From an uncultured Sphingomonadaceae bacterium (lineage in GTDB: Bacteria > Pseudomonadota > Alphaproteobacteria > Sphingomonadales > Sphingomonadaceae), in the NCBI GenBank assembly GCA_947488845.1, contig CANLBM010000009.1, positions 62,001 to 126,000 on the forward strand: 64,000 nt of DNA, read 5' to 3'. Both the position numbers and the translations under genes were made by a program. Of this stretch, positions 35,722-45,762 are shown piece by piece. Below the pieces are notes generated by a model, which saw only the letters and a list, made by a program, of their open reading frames with translations, searched no databases and had not been told where the DNA came from. Each line of letters begins with the position of its first letter. Positions within the stretch are counted from its first letter, which is position 1.

Positions 35722-36513
35722 TTGGCGGGCTTCCGGCAGACGCTCCCGTCCGCCATCGTGGCGCTATTTGCACTGACGCAATGCAGCGCGGCGGACTCTC
35801 CGCCTGACAGCAATCAACCCAGACCGCGCATCCAGTTGATGACCAGTCTGCCGCTGGTCTGGGGTGATAATGCATCGATGGAATCCATCTTGTCGGGCGG
35901 TGCGGAGCCGGCACCCGTCTATCGTTACTGGCAGGACCAATATGACATGGTGGCGGTCGACAGCCTGGAAAATCTCGAACAGGATGATCCGGATATCGTC
36001 ATCCTGGCCCAGCCTCGGGCGATGGACCCAGCGGATCTGACCATTCTCGATGCCTGGGTCCGAATGGGTGGCGATGTCATCATCCTGACCGATCCGGATC
36101 TGGTCTGGCCGTCCGAACTGCCTCTTGGAGACACGCGGCGGCCTCTGGCCAGCGGCTTGCTCTCGCCGTTGCTCGGGCACTGGGGACTGGAGCTGGTCGC
36201 TGATGCTGACAGGAGCACGGATGCCGTCGATATTCGTTCGGGCAGCTATTCCTTCGCCACCCGAGGGGTAGGCAAGTTCCAGCCCATGACCACAATCCCG
36301 GCCTCGAATGTGCGTTGCAAGATGGGCGCCGCCGATTTTATCGCCCGATGCTCGGTCGGGCTGGGGCAGGCTTCGATCGTCGCCGATGCTGATTTCCTGA
36401 ATGCGGACTATTGGCCGGAATCAACCCGTCACTCGCCGCAGAATAGCGGGGCCGGACGCTTTATCGATTCTCTGGTGGAGGAGCATATTGACTCAATTGT
36501 CAGCAAGAAATGA
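35722..36513 (+). CDS. unknown lipoprotein with a GldG-like / DUF4350-like region
   Basis: 263 residues from a TTG that abuts the preceding stop. The N-terminus has a possible lipobox (LFALTQC, cysteine near residue 21). The body reads DPDIVILAQPRAMDPADLTI and DAWVRMGGDVIILTDPDLVW, which resembles the glutamine-amidotransferase-like segment of GldG/ABC-associated and DUF4350 proteins (a Rossmann-like domain without obvious catalytic residues). Near the end GLGQASIVADADFLNADYW may be the last strand of that fold. It lies just upstream of the dcw cluster but about 270 bases from mraZ, with the MraZ operator between, so it is not part of that operon. Confidence 0.68.
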   Translation: MAGFRQTLPSAIVALFALTQCSAADSPPDSNQPRPRIQLMTSLPLVWGDNASMESILSGGAEPAPVYRYWQDQYDMVAVDSLENLEQDDPDIVILAQPRAMDPADLTILDAWVRMGGDVIILTDPDLVWPSELPLGDTRRPLASGLLSPLLGHWGLELVADADRSTDAVDIRSGSYSFATRGVGKFQPMTTIPASNVRCKMGAADFIARCSVGLGQASIVADADFLNADYWPESTRHSPQNSGAGRFIDSLVEEHIDSIVSKK

Positions 36514-36614
36514 GGATATTTTGGGCGTTTCCAGACACTAAGCGCGGGTCCTTCGACCAGAAAATCAAAAGGGTTAAAAATAAAATAACTATATTTCAAT
36601 ATGTTAATTCACTA

Positions 36615-36670
36615 TACCCATAAAATCCCGTAAAATCCCCTTTCATCCCCGACCATCCCCTGATAACCCT
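36615..36670 (-). promoter_or_regulatory. MraZ operator array, six 10-nt-spaced CCC units
   Basis: CCC occurs at 36617, 36627, 36637, 36647, 36657 and 36667, exactly 10 nt apart, most in the form (A)ATCCC(C). MraZ of E. coli binds TGGGN direct repeats separated by 5 nt, also a 10-nt period; here the G-runs are on the minus strand. The last unit lies inside a hairpin formed by 36657-36667 and 36676-36685 (CCCCTGATAAC / GTTATCGGGG). The array ends about 115 bases before the mraZ start. Confidence 0.7.
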
Positions 36671-36785
36671 GTTTTGTTATCGGGGTATTCTTCCTGTCCG
36701 GGATATTGTTTCCGGAAGGGCGCTGGAAAGCGCGCTTCTGAAGCGGGGAGACTATTGCCTCCGGTCGGGGTGAGGGACTTCCGCT

Positions 36786-37289
36786 GTGTCAGGTGCATTT
36801 GCATATTCAGGCTCCGCCATATCGGCGATAGACGACAAGGGTCGTTTGTCGGTGCCTGCATTCCTGCGCAAAAACCTGGTTGATAGCAGCGACGGGCGCA
36901 CCCTCTGCCTTGGCACCCATGAAAAATGGGATTGCCTCGTCGGCTTTGGTCTCAGCCGCAAGGCCGATATGCTCACCGAAATTGACAAGCAGTGGGAAGC
37001 GGCCATCGCACGCGGCGAGTCTTTCGATAAAGATGCCGCCGGCGCCCGCAAATTCTCCTCGTTGCAAGACCTCAGCTTTGACGCCAGCGGCCGCTTCATC
37101 CTGCCGCCGCAGCTGCGGGAAATCGGCAATCTCGACGGCAACGTGCTGTTCCACGGCATCGGAACGACCTTCTGCCTGTGGAATCCGCAGACATTGCTCG
37201 ACACGACCGACGACGTCCCGGTTGATCGCCGACTGGTCGAACATCATCTGAAAGAAGCCGGCCAGAAAAGCGGAGGGAAGCAGAAATGA
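36786..37289 (+). CDS. mraZ: transcriptional regulator MraZ
   Basis: DNA-binding repressor of its own division and cell wall operon, 167 residues (E. coli 152), with two AbrB-like SpoVT domains. The first has [20 protein letters not shown]; the second has [20 protein letters not shown]. The start is GTG at 36786, 8 bases after GAGGGA. The repeat array upstream is its likely binding site. It overlaps rsmH by 4 bases. Confidence 0.95.
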   Translation: MSGAFAYSGSAISAIDDKGRLSVPAFLRKNLVDSSDGRTLCLGTHEKWDCLVGFGLSRKADMLTEIDKQWEAAIARGESFDKDAAGARKFSSLQDLSFDASGRFILPPQLREIGNLDGNVLFHGIGTTFCLWNPQTLLDTTDDVPVDRRLVEHHLKEAGQKSGGKQK

Positions 37290-38224
37290 CCCCCGCTGCG
37301 GCTGCGCGCCATGTCCCCGTATTGCTCGATGAAGTAATCGAAGCGCTCGCCATTACCCCTGGCGAGACGCATGTCGATGGCACGTTCGGAGCGGGCGGCT
37401 ACAGCGCGGCCATGCTGAAGGCGGGGGCGATCGTTCATGCCTTCGACCAGGATCCCGATGCGATCGCGGCGGGTCAGGCGATGGTTGATGGCTCCGATGG
37501 CAATCTCCATCTCCACCACGCGCTCTATTCGGAAATGGCGGACGTTCTGGTCGACGAGAATATCGACGGCATCACGCTTGATATCGGCGTGTCCTCGATG
37601 CAGCTGGATCAGGCCGAGCGCGGCTTTTCCTTTCAGAAAGACGGGCCGCTCGACATGCGGATGGCTCGCGATGGCGAGAGTGCTGCCGATTTCCTCAATG
37701 AAGCGGACGAAGAAGTGATCGCCGATGTGATCTATCGCTATGGCGAGGAACGCCGTTCGCGGCGCATCGCAAAAGCGATTGTCGAAGCGCGACCGCTGAC
37801 CCGCACGTCCGAACTCGCGCAAGTGGTCAGAAAAGCACTGGGCTTTCGCGCAGGTGACAACAAGGATCCGGCAACGCGGACCTTTCAGGCGATCCGGATT
37901 CATATCAATCGTGAACTGGGCGAACTCGAAGACGGTCTGGTCGCGGCGGAAAAATTGCTGCAGCCCGGTGGCCGTCTGGCTGTAGTGAGCTTCCACAGCC
38001 TAGAAGATCGCATCGTCAAAACCTTTCTGCGCGACCGCAGCGGACAGAAGTCCGCCGGTTCTCGTCATCTACCCCAGATTAATGAAATACGACCGGCACC
38101 CACCTTTCATAAACCAGCCAAAGCGGTGCGTCCGGCCGGGGCGGAGCAGGCCCTTAATCCCCGGGCCCGCTCCGCCACCCTCAGATCAGCGGTGCGTACC
38201 GACGCGCCCGGAGGTCAGCCCTGA
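37286..38224 (+). CDS. rsmH: 16S rRNA m4C1402 methyltransferase
   Basis: SAM-dependent methyltransferase acting on 16S rRNA C1402, 312 residues. [20 protein letters not shown] at the N-terminus and [18 protein letters not shown] (SAM-binding loop) are diagnostic. [39 protein letters not shown] and [15 protein letters not shown] complete the family pattern. It is the second gene of the dcw cluster; its stop shares one base with the ftsL-like start (TGATG). Confidence 0.97.
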   Translation: MTPAAAARHVPVLLDEVIEALAITPGETHVDGTFGAGGYSAAMLKAGAIVHAFDQDPDAIAAGQAMVDGSDGNLHLHHALYSEMADVLVDENIDGITLDIGVSSMQLDQAERGFSFQKDGPLDMRMARDGESAADFLNEADEEVIADVIYRYGEERRSRRIAKAIVEARPLTRTSELAQVVRKALGFRAGDNKDPATRTFQAIRIHINRELGELEDGLVAAEKLLQPGGRLAVVSFHSLEDRIVKTFLRDRSGQKSAGSRHLPQINEIRPAPTFHKPAKAVRPAGAEQALNPRARSATLRSAVRTDAPGGQP

Positions 38225-38823
38225 TGCTGGCATTCAAGCGCCTCGAAGGAATGGGATGGCTCGCGCTGGTTTTTCTGGTGGCGATTTTATTATATCCGCT
38301 TTCGCTCAGCGTCGCGACGTTGCGCAGTGATCTCGCGCGGACCGATCGCAAGATAGTCGAGGTCAAAAAGGACATCCGCTATCTGGAAACAGAATTTAGC
38401 GCGCGGGCCAATCTGCGTCAGCTTGAAGAATGGAACAAGCTCGAATTCGGCTATGCATCGCCGGTCGCCGCGCAATATCTGGATGGCGAGAGAGCGCTTG
38501 CAAATCTGGGCGGCAAAGACTTGCGCAAGCCGGTTCAGGTCGCGGTGATCAGTTCGATGGACGGCATAAAGCCTGCCGGTATCATCGGTTCTGTATTTGG
38601 CACCGCCAAAGCGCAGGACCGTAATCCCGACGGCAGCGCTATCGGCAGCCATGGAAAGCTGGCGAGCGCCGCAACACACACTGGTCTCGGCGGCGGACCG
38701 GGCGGCTTGCAGAGCCGGACGGCCCGGGTGGCGCATCTGGAGGACAAATTGCTGGATGATGGTCTCGTCCGCGATCTAGGCCGAAAGGCTATAGCAGAAA
38801 AAATCGAAAGTCTGGCCGAATGA
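38224..38823 (+). CDS. ftsL: FtsL-like division protein
   Basis: Bitopic membrane protein of 199 residues placed exactly where ftsL belongs, between rsmH and ftsI. One membrane helix (about 11-30, GWLALVFLVAILLYPLSLSV) is followed by a coiled-coil-like stretch (RSDLARTDRKIVEVKKDIRY to NLRQLEEWN, about 35-80). The long Gly/Ala/Ser-rich C-terminal part is longer than in E. coli FtsL (121 residues) but usual for alphaproteobacteria. The symbol rests on position and topology. It overlaps ftsI by 4 bases. Confidence 0.82.
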   Translation: MLAFKRLEGMGWLALVFLVAILLYPLSLSVATLRSDLARTDRKIVEVKKDIRYLETEFSARANLRQLEEWNKLEFGYASPVAAQYLDGERALANLGGKDLRKPVQVAVISSMDGIKPAGIIGSVFGTAKAQDRNPDGSAIGSHGKLASAATHTGLGGGPGGLQSRTARVAHLEDKLLDDGLVRDLGRKAIAEKIESLAE

Positions 38824-40538
38824 CGACACTTCTGGCCAACAGCAAGAAGGTGCAGTTTTCGGGAAAGGCCAAGGAAATAATCGTCAGCGCGCATTTCCGG
38901 CTGATGATATTACTGCTGGTTTTTCTGGCCGCTTTCACCATCATCGTCGGGCGACTGGTCAGTCTCACGATTCTGGAAGATGCGGCTCCCTATCGCGCAT
39001 CGAGCAGTGCCTTCATTCCGCCGCGCGGTGATATTGTCGACCGCAACGGCGTCGCCCTGGCGCGGACGATGCGCGGCTATGCTGTCCGCGTCGTCCCGGC
39101 CCGGCTGCTTGGTGAAAAAGATATATTGGCGCGGCAACTTGCATCGATTTTCCCGGATACGAGCGCGGCAGATTTTCTGGAAAAGCTGAACGCCTCGCAT
39201 CCCACCTATCTTCGTCGTCGCGCGCTGCCCGAGCAGGTCAAGCAGGTTCATGCACTGGGTGAAATCGGAATCGAATTTCCCCGTGAGGACGAACGTCTCT
39301 ATCCCCAGCGTGAACTGGCAGCGCATGTGCTGGGCTATGTGGATGCCGACGGCAAAGGTGTGATGGGCATGGAGCGGGCGCTCAACGAGCGTCTTGTCGA
39401 CAGGAACCTCCGCGCCGCTCCGGCAATATTGTCGATCGACAGCCGGGTGCAGGCGGCGATGGAAAGCGAACTTCAGGACGCAATGATCATGACCCAGGCG
39501 CGCGGCGCTGCGGGAATCATTCTGGATGTCCATACCGGCGAAGTGATGGCGCTGGCATCGCTACCGCTATTCGATCCCAACAAAATCCGCAGGGCATCGA
39601 TGAAATACCAGAATAATGAGGTCACCCAGAGCGTGTTCGAATTGGGCTCGACCTTCAAGCCCTTGACCATCGCAGCCGCTCTTGATGCCGGGACGGTCAC
39701 CGATCTGGCTGTCCGCTACAATGCAATGGAACCGATCAAGGTCGGCGGCTTCACGATCAAGGATGATCACAGTCAGGGGCGCTATCTGAACGTCCCCGAA
39801 ACCCTGGTGCACAGTTCCAATATCGTTACCGCCCGGATTGCCGACAATCTGGGGCAGGAGGCCATGGAAAATATGTTCCGGCGGCTCGGCTTTGACGAGC
39901 GGCCCCATATCGAGCTGTTTGAAAGGGGTTTTCCGCTCTGGCCACGGAACTGGGGACGGGTTACAAATATGACCGTGGCTTATGGCCATGGTATCGCGGT
40001 TACCCCGCTTCATCTCGCCAGCGCCTATGCGGCAATGGTCAATGGCGGCATCTGGCGTCCGGCCACTTTGCTGAAAGTGGAACCGGACAAAGAGGCAAAG
40101 GGCCGCCGGGTATTCAAGGCAGCGACCAGCGCCCGCATGCGCCAGTTGCTGCGGATGATTGTTTCGGACGGCACCGGTCGCCAGGCCGATGCTCCGGGTT
40201 ACAGGATTGGCGGCAAGACAGGCTCGGCAGAAAAGCCTTCCGAGGGCGGCTATAACAAGACATCGCTTGTTTCGACCTTCTCTGCTGCCTTCCCGATGGA
40301 TAACCCGCGCTATATTGTCATTGCCATGCTCGACGAGCCGAAGGGCACCGCGGAAACGTCATTCCAGCGCACGGCCGGATGGACCGCAGCGCCAATCGTA
40401 CGAAAACTTGTCACGCGCGTCGGTCCGATGCTGGGTGTCATCCCGGATGAACATCGCGATGTCGATGTGTCCGAGTTGACGCCGCTGCTCTGGAAGCCGA
40501 AAGCAACATCTAAAGAGCAAGATGATGCAATTGAGTAG
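38820..40538 (+). CDS. ftsI: septal peptidoglycan transpeptidase FtsI (PBP3)
   Basis: Class B penicillin-binding protein that cross-links septal wall, 572 residues. One N-terminal membrane helix (about 28-50) is followed by the pedestal domain beginning SSAFIPPRGDIVDRNGVALA. The transpeptidase domain has the catalytic serine in ELGSTFKPLTIAAAL (SxxK), SSN near residue 335 and KTGSAEKP (about 465). It is coupled to ftsL by ATGA and overlaps murE by 17 bases. Confidence 0.96.
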   Translation: MTTLLANSKKVQFSGKAKEIIVSAHFRLMILLLVFLAAFTIIVGRLVSLTILEDAAPYRASSSAFIPPRGDIVDRNGVALARTMRGYAVRVVPARLLGEKDILARQLASIFPDTSAADFLEKLNASHPTYLRRRALPEQVKQVHALGEIGIEFPREDERLYPQRELAAHVLGYVDADGKGVMGMERALNERLVDRNLRAAPAILSIDSRVQAAMESELQDAMIMTQARGAAGIILDVHTGEVMALASLPLFDPNKIRRASMKYQNNEVTQSVFELGSTFKPLTIAAALDAGTVTDLAVRYNAMEPIKVGGFTIKDDHSQGRYLNVPETLVHSSNIVTARIADNLGQEAMENMFRRLGFDERPHIELFERGFPLWPRNWGRVTNMTVAYGHGIAVTPLHLASAYAAMVNGGIWRPATLLKVEPDKEAKGRRVFKAATSARMRQLLRMIVSDGTGRQADAPGYRIGGKTGSAEKPSEGGYNKTSLVSTFSAAFPMDNPRYIVIAMLDEPKGTAETSFQRTAGWTAAPIVRKLVTRVGPMLGVIPDEHRDVDVSELTPLLWKPKATSKEQDDAIE

Positions 40539-41967
40539 TCTGGTACCAGGATTGAGCGGAGCGGCCGGTGAACAGCCGGTCACCGGCTTTGCCATTGATC
40601 ACCGCAAGATCGCGCCCGGCAATATATTCGGCGCTTTTCGGGGTGCGAAATTCAACGGTGAAGACTTTATTGAAGCAGCCGTTGCGTCTGGTGCCATTGC
40701 CGTGGTTGCCCGGCCCGGCGCACAGGTCGAAGGCCTCGTCCATATTATGGACGAGGAGCCACGGCGTTTGTTTGCGCGGATGGCGGCTCGCTATTTTACG
40801 CCGACACCGGCCAATGTCGCTGCTGTAACCGGAACAAACGGCAAGACATCAACCGCAGAACTGACCCGGCAGCTGTGGCGGATGGATGGCTATAACAGCG
40901 CATCGATCGGGACGCTCGGTGTCACCACCGCCGATGACCAGATCAAAACCGGACTGACCACTCCCGATATCGTCACATTCCTGTCGAACATGTCCGGGCT
41001 GGCCCGCGAAGGGGTAAGTCACGCGATTTTCGAAGCATCAAGCCACGGCCTGTCGCAATATCGTACCGAAGGATTGCCGGTCCGGATCGGTGCGTTCACC
41101 AATCTGAGCCGTGACCATCTTGACTATCATGGCGATATGGAAAGCTATTTTGAAGCCAAGATGCGCCTGTTCGACGAGGTTGTAGCGAGCGACGGCACCG
41201 CCGTGATCTGGGCCGATGATGAACCATGGTCGGGCAAGGTCATCAAGCGCGCAACGGATCGCGGGCTCGAGATCCTGACGGTCGGGGAAAAGGGGTCGAC
41301 ACTGCAATTGATGTCGCAGACACCGACCCATTTGGGCCAGGTGCTGATGGTCAAGGCGCAGGGCAATACCCACCGTATTTCACTGCCGCTGATCGGTGCC
41401 TATCAGGCGGCCAATATCCTGATCTCGGCGGGCATCGTGCTGGCAGCCGGCGGGCAACTGAAGAATATTCTCGATCATATGCAGCGGGTGCAGCCGGTGC
41501 GCGGCCGGATGGAACGCGCCGTCATCACCCGTGCCGGTGCGCCGGTCTATGTCGACTATGCCCATACCCCAGATGCCCTGCGCGCCGCCATCGACGGACT
41601 CCGCCCCCATGTAACAGGCAGGCTGATCACGGTTTTTGGTGCCGGCGGCGACCGCGACAAGGGCAAGCGTCCTGAAATGGGCAAGATTGCCATCGAAATG
41701 TCCGATCACGTGATTGTCACCGATGATAACCCGCGCAGCGAAGATCCCGCCACCATCCGCGCCGAGATCATGGCCGGAGCAACGGGCGCCGATAATGTCG
41801 CCGACCGGCGTGCGGCGATCGCCAAGGCGGTTGCAATGGCCGGTGCGCAGGACATCATCCTGCTGGCCGGCAAGGGCCATGAACAGGGGCAGGTCATCGG
41901 CGACCGGGTCATCCCCTTTGATGATGTGGAAGTGGCGAGAGAATGCGCCGGAGCGCAGGCGCTATGA
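40522..41967 (+). CDS. murE: UDP-MurNAc-tripeptide synthetase MurE
   Basis: Adds meso-diaminopimelate to UDP-MurNAc-L-Ala-D-Glu, 481 residues. The ATP loop is VTGTNGKTSTAELTRQLW. IFEASSHGLSQYRTEG and NLSRDHLDYHGDMESYF carry the Mur-ligase lysine and metal-binding region, and VTDDNPRSEDPATIRAEI holds the DNPR motif that selects meso-DAP over lysine. Paired ATGs at 40522 and 40525 lie within the end of ftsI. It overlaps murF by 4 bases. Confidence 0.96.
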   Translation: MMQLSSLVPGLSGAAGEQPVTGFAIDHRKIAPGNIFGAFRGAKFNGEDFIEAAVASGAIAVVARPGAQVEGLVHIMDEEPRRLFARMAARYFTPTPANVAAVTGTNGKTSTAELTRQLWRMDGYNSASIGTLGVTTADDQIKTGLTTPDIVTFLSNMSGLAREGVSHAIFEASSHGLSQYRTEGLPVRIGAFTNLSRDHLDYHGDMESYFEAKMRLFDEVVASDGTAVIWADDEPWSGKVIKRATDRGLEILTVGEKGSTLQLMSQTPTHLGQVLMVKAQGNTHRISLPLIGAYQAANILISAGIVLAAGGQLKNILDHMQRVQPVRGRMERAVITRAGAPVYVDYAHTPDALRAAIDGLRPHVTGRLITVFGAGGDRDKGKRPEMGKIAIEMSDHVIVTDDNPRSEDPATIRAEIMAGATGADNVADRRAAIAKAVAMAGAQDIILLAGKGHEQGQVIGDRVIPFDDVEVARECAGAQAL

Positions 41968-43361
41968 CCGCATTATGGACATCTGCGGCAATAGCGGAAG
42001 CGACGGCCGGCAAAGCGAGCGCCGAATTTTCCGTCACTGGCGTTGCCTTTGACTCGCGCGAAATCGGTCCGGGCGATCTTTTTGTCGCGCTCAAGGGCGA
42101 GCATAGCGATGGTCATCTCCATGTGGAGCAGGCTTTTGCTTCCGGTGCTTCGGGCGCGATTGTCAGCCAGCCGGTGGATGGTCCCCATATCTTGGTATCC
42201 GATACCGCTGCTGCGCTCGACGCGCTGGCAAAGGCGTCGCGTGAGCGCACCGCCGCCAAGATCATCGGTGTAACCGGTTCGGTCGGCAAGACCGGCACCA
42301 AGGAAGCGCTTTACGCTGCCCTCGACCGTTGTTCGTTCGGCCACGCGCACCGGTCTGTCAAAAGCTATAATAATCACGTCGGTGTCCCGCTCAGCCTGTC
42401 GCGGATGCCGGAAGACACGAGATTCGGTATTTTCGAAATGGGCATGAACCACGCCCATGAACTGTCCGCACTCACCCGTCTGGTGCGACCCGATGCCGCG
42501 ATCATCACCGCTATCGCACCGGCTCATATCGGGAATTTCCGCAATGGCGAGCTAGGCATTGTCGATGCCAAAGCCGAAATATTTGAAGGCCTGACGCCCG
42601 GCGGCACAGCGATCATCCCGCACGAAAGCCCGTATTTTGATCGGCTGCGGAAAACGGCAGAGCGCTATGCAGCCGAGGTGATATCCTTCGGTTTCGAAAA
42701 AGGTGCCGATGTCCGCGCCGTCGACGTCGTTGCCGCTCCCCGGGGCGGCTCGCTGGTCACGGCCAGGCTGGGGGACCGGAGCCTCTGCTTCACGATAGCC
42801 GAAGCGGGTCGGCACTGGGTGTCCAATTCACTGGCCATTCTCGCCGCCGTGCGCGCCGTTGGCGGTGATCTGGCGTCTGCCGGCCTGTCGCTTGCCGAAA
42901 TGAGCGGGATTGATGGCCGCGGCCGCCGGCATGTCATATCGCTAAAATCCGGCGGTCAGGCGCTGGTTATCGACGAGAGCTACAACGCCAATCCGGCGTC
43001 GATGAAGGCCACGTTGCAACATTTTACCGTCGAACCCTGCACTGGCCGGAAAATCCTCATTCTCGGTGCTATGGGAGAGCTCGGTGAACAGTCGGCGCAA
43101 TTTCATACCGCGCTGGCGGATGACATTTTGCTCTGCGGAGCCGCCGCGATCATCTTGGTCGGCGACGATATGGCACATACTGCCGCGAAACTTGAACGGA
43201 GCCTTGATCAGGGCGTGAAAATGTCACATGCCGAGAGCGCTTCGGCGGCGTTGGCCGAGGCGGCAAAATTGATCGGCGACGGGGACGTGCTTCTGATCAA
43301 GGGGTCAAACTATCTGGGGCTGTCATCGGCGGTTTCTGCGTTGGTGAACGGGGAGTATTGA
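41964..43361 (+). CDS. murF: UDP-MurNAc-pentapeptide synthetase MurF
   Basis: Adds D-Ala-D-Ala to the UDP-MurNAc-tripeptide, 465 residues from the ATG at 41964, which overlaps the murE stop as [24 protein letters not shown], the ATP loop [36 protein letters not shown] and [17 protein letters not shown] are MurF blocks. It ends with its TGA sharing one base with the mraY ATG (TGATG). Confidence 0.96.
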   Translation: MTALWTSAAIAEATAGKASAEFSVTGVAFDSREIGPGDLFVALKGEHSDGHLHVEQAFASGASGAIVSQPVDGPHILVSDTAAALDALAKASRERTAAKIIGVTGSVGKTGTKEALYAALDRCSFGHAHRSVKSYNNHVGVPLSLSRMPEDTRFGIFEMGMNHAHELSALTRLVRPDAAIITAIAPAHIGNFRNGELGIVDAKAEIFEGLTPGGTAIIPHESPYFDRLRKTAERYAAEVISFGFEKGADVRAVDVVAAPRGGSLVTARLGDRSLCFTIAEAGRHWVSNSLAILAAVRAVGGDLASAGLSLAEMSGIDGRGRRHVISLKSGGQALVIDESYNANPASMKATLQHFTVEPCTGRKILILGAMGELGEQSAQFHTALADDILLCGAAAIILVGDDMAHTAAKLERSLDQGVKMSHAESASAALAEAAKLIGDGDVLLIKGSNYLGLSSAVSALVNGEY

Positions 43362-44431
43362 TGTTTTATTTACTGGCCCAATGGCTTGAATTCGAAGGCA
43401 TATTCAATGTCTTTCGCTACCTGAGTTTTCGTTCGGGCGCCGCGATCTCCACATCGCTGTTCATCGGTCTCCTGATCGGTCCCAAATTCATCAACATGCT
43501 GCGGATGCGGCAGGGCAAGGGGCAGCCGATCCGCGAGGACGGCCCGATCACCCATCTCAAGAAGGCGGGCACGCCGACCATGGGCGGCCTGATGATCCTG
43601 ATTTCGGTGGTGACATCCTTGCTGCTGTGGATGGATCTCAGCAACATGTTCGTCTGGGCCTGCATTTTCGTGACGCTCGGCTTTGGCGCGATCGGGTTCA
43701 TGGATGATTATGACAAGGTCCGCAAAGCCAGCCACAAGGGCATTCCCGGACGCGTGCGGCTGCTGCTGGAATTCACCATCGCCGGTTTTGCGACATGGCT
43801 GATCGTCCAGCAGATCGGTACCAGTCTTTACGTACCTTTCTTCAACGATGTGCAGATCGACCTTGGCTATTTCTACATTCCCTTTGCGATGTTCGTGATC
43901 GTCGGAGCGGGCAACGCGGTCAATCTGACCGACGGGCTTGATGGCCTCGCCACCATGCCGGTGGTGATTGCCAGCGCTACCTTCCTGATCCTTGTCTATC
44001 TCTCCGGCAACGCCGTTTTCTCCGAATATCTCGGCATCCCCTTTGTGCGCGGAGCGGGCGAACTGGCTATCTTCTGCGCATGCGTGATCGGTGCCTGTCT
44101 CGCCTTTCTGTGGTTCAACGCACCCCCGGCTGCCGTGTTCATGGGTGATACCGGCAGTCTCGCGCTCGGCGGCGCGCTCGGTGCGATTGCGGTTTCCATC
44201 CATCATGAAATCGTGCTCGCCCTGGTAGGCGGCCTGTTCGTGCTCGAAGCCGTGTCGGTGATCGTCCAGGTGTTCTTCTTCAAGCGTACCGGTCGCCGCG
44301 TGTTTCGCATGGCACCGATCCATCACCATTTCGAACAGCTTGGCTGGTCCGAATCCACGATTGTGATCCGTTTCTGGATCATCAGTCTGGTGCTCGCGCT
44401 CGCCGGATTGGCAACGTTGAAACTGAGATGA
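43361..44431 (+). CDS. mraY: phospho-MurNAc-pentapeptide translocase MraY
   Basis: Inner-membrane enzyme that transfers phospho-MurNAc-pentapeptide to undecaprenyl phosphate, forming lipid I. 356 residues, about ten membrane helices. [40 protein letters not shown] (DDxxK), [16 protein letters not shown] and [20 protein letters not shown] (the HHH motif) are all present. The ATG at 43361 follows GGGAG by 5 bases. murD overlaps by 4 bases. Confidence 0.97.
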   Translation: MFYLLAQWLEFEGIFNVFRYLSFRSGAAISTSLFIGLLIGPKFINMLRMRQGKGQPIREDGPITHLKKAGTPTMGGLMILISVVTSLLLWMDLSNMFVWACIFVTLGFGAIGFMDDYDKVRKASHKGIPGRVRLLLEFTIAGFATWLIVQQIGTSLYVPFFNDVQIDLGYFYIPFAMFVIVGAGNAVNLTDGLDGLATMPVVIASATFLILVYLSGNAVFSEYLGIPFVRGAGELAIFCACVIGACLAFLWFNAPPAAVFMGDTGSLALGGALGAIAVSIHHEIVLALVGGLFVLEAVSVIVQVFFFKRTGRRVFRMAPIHHHFEQLGWSESTIVIRFWIISLVLALAGLATLKLR

Positions 44432-45762
44432 TCGTCTCTTCCGCCTTTGCCGGCAAGCGCTATGCCATACTTGGACTGGCCCGATCCGGCATGGCAGCGC
44501 TTGAAAGCCTGCACGCGAGCGGAGCGGAACTGCTGGCCTGGGACAATCGCGAAGAATTGCGCGAAAGCGTTGCGGATAAAGCGACGATAGCCGATCCCCT
44601 GACATCGGACCTGACTGGCTATGACGCGATTGTCGTGTCTCCCGGCGTGCCGCTGAATGGTCAACCAATTGCACAAAAGGCTGCCGTCGATGGCGTGCCG
44701 ATCATCGGTGATATCGAACTGTTCTCGCAAGCCCGGCATTCGTTGCCCCCGCACCGGGTTGTCGGCATTACCGGAACCAACGGCAAGTCGACGACCACCG
44801 CCTTGATCCACCATATATTGTCCAGTGCCGGCGTGCCGAGCCTGATGGGCGGAAATATCGGCGTGCCGATCCTGTCGCAGGAACCGTTGCCCGCAGGCGG
44901 CATCTATGTGCTTGAGCTGTCCAGCTACCAGATTGATCTGACGCAAAGTCTCGATTGCGATGTCGCGCTGCTGCTCAATATCAGCCCCGACCATCTAGAC
45001 CGCTATGACGGCTTTGACGGCTATGCCGCTTCAAAGGCGCGTCTGTTCGATATGCTGGGCTCGGATCATGTAGCCATTTTCGCCAGCTCTGATGAAAAGA
45101 CCCAATTGGCTTTGCACGGATTGCAGGATCTCGGACGGGTTCGGAATATTATAGACACCAGCAGTGCGGAGATTTCGGGACAAGCGGATTGGCCATCGCT
45201 GCAAGGGCCGCATAATCTGCAAAATGTCATCGCCGCAGTTGCCACGGTCGAAGCTCTGGGGATTGCCGAAGACCAATGGCGTCCGGCGCTGGAATCATTC
45301 ACTGGCCTGGCCCATCGTATGGAGCGCGTCGCCGAAGCCCGTGGCGTATTGTTCGTCAATGACAGCAAGGCCACCAACCCCGCTTCCACCGGTCCCGCGC
45401 TCGGCGCCTATCCGAAAATCCACTGGATTCTCGGCGGACTGCCCAAGAGCGACACGCTGACCGAGTGCGAGCCTTTCTATCAGAATGTCGTGAAGGCCTA
45501 TACGATCGGCGAAGCCGGACCGATGTTCGGGAAATTGCTGGCGGATAAAATCCCGGTCGAATCCTGTGAAATGATATTGACGGCAGTGCAGCAGGCGGCC
45601 GCCAATGCCCGGCCGGGCGAGGTGGTTCTGCTCTCGCCTGCCTGCGCTTCCTTCGACCAGTTTCGCGACTTTGAAGCGCGTGGCGAATGTTTCCGGACAG
45701 CAGTCAATTCGGTGATCGAGAATAATCTGATCGGTACTGCAACCAGTGAGGTGAATCCATGA
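44428..45762 (+). CDS. murD: UDP-MurNAc-L-alanine:D-glutamate ligase MurD
   Basis: Third cytoplasmic ligase step order (after MurC), adding D-glutamate; 444 residues. The Rossmann-like N-domain reads [20 protein letters not shown], the ATP loop [20 protein letters not shown], then [20 protein letters not shown] and [20 protein letters not shown], the MurD signature. It is joined to ftsW by an ATGA overlap. Confidence 0.96.
   Translation: MIVSSAFAGKRYAILGLARSGMAALESLHASGAELLAWDNREELRESVADKATIADPLTSDLTGYDAIVVSPGVPLNGQPIAQKAAVDGVPIIGDIELFSQARHSLPPHRVVGITGTNGKSTTTALIHHILSSAGVPSLMGGNIGVPILSQEPLPAGGIYVLELSSYQIDLTQSLDCDVALLLNISPDHLDRYDGFDGYAASKARLFDMLGSDHVAIFASSDEKTQLALHGLQDLGRVRNIIDTSSAEISGQADWPSLQGPHNLQNVIAAVATVEALGIAEDQWRPALESFTGLAHRMERVAEARGVLFVNDSKATNPASTGPALGAYPKIHWILGGLPKSDTLTECEPFYQNVVKAYTIGEAGPMFGKLLADKIPVESCEMILTAVQQAAANARPGEVVLLSPACASFDQFRDFEARGECFRTAVNSVIENNLIGTATSEVNP

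Noticed and set aside
36553..36600. CtrA-type TTAA-N7-TTAA site upstream of mraZ
   Set aside because: The best candidate is TTAA-N7-ATAA at 36574-36588 in an A-rich stretch, which is easily matched by chance.
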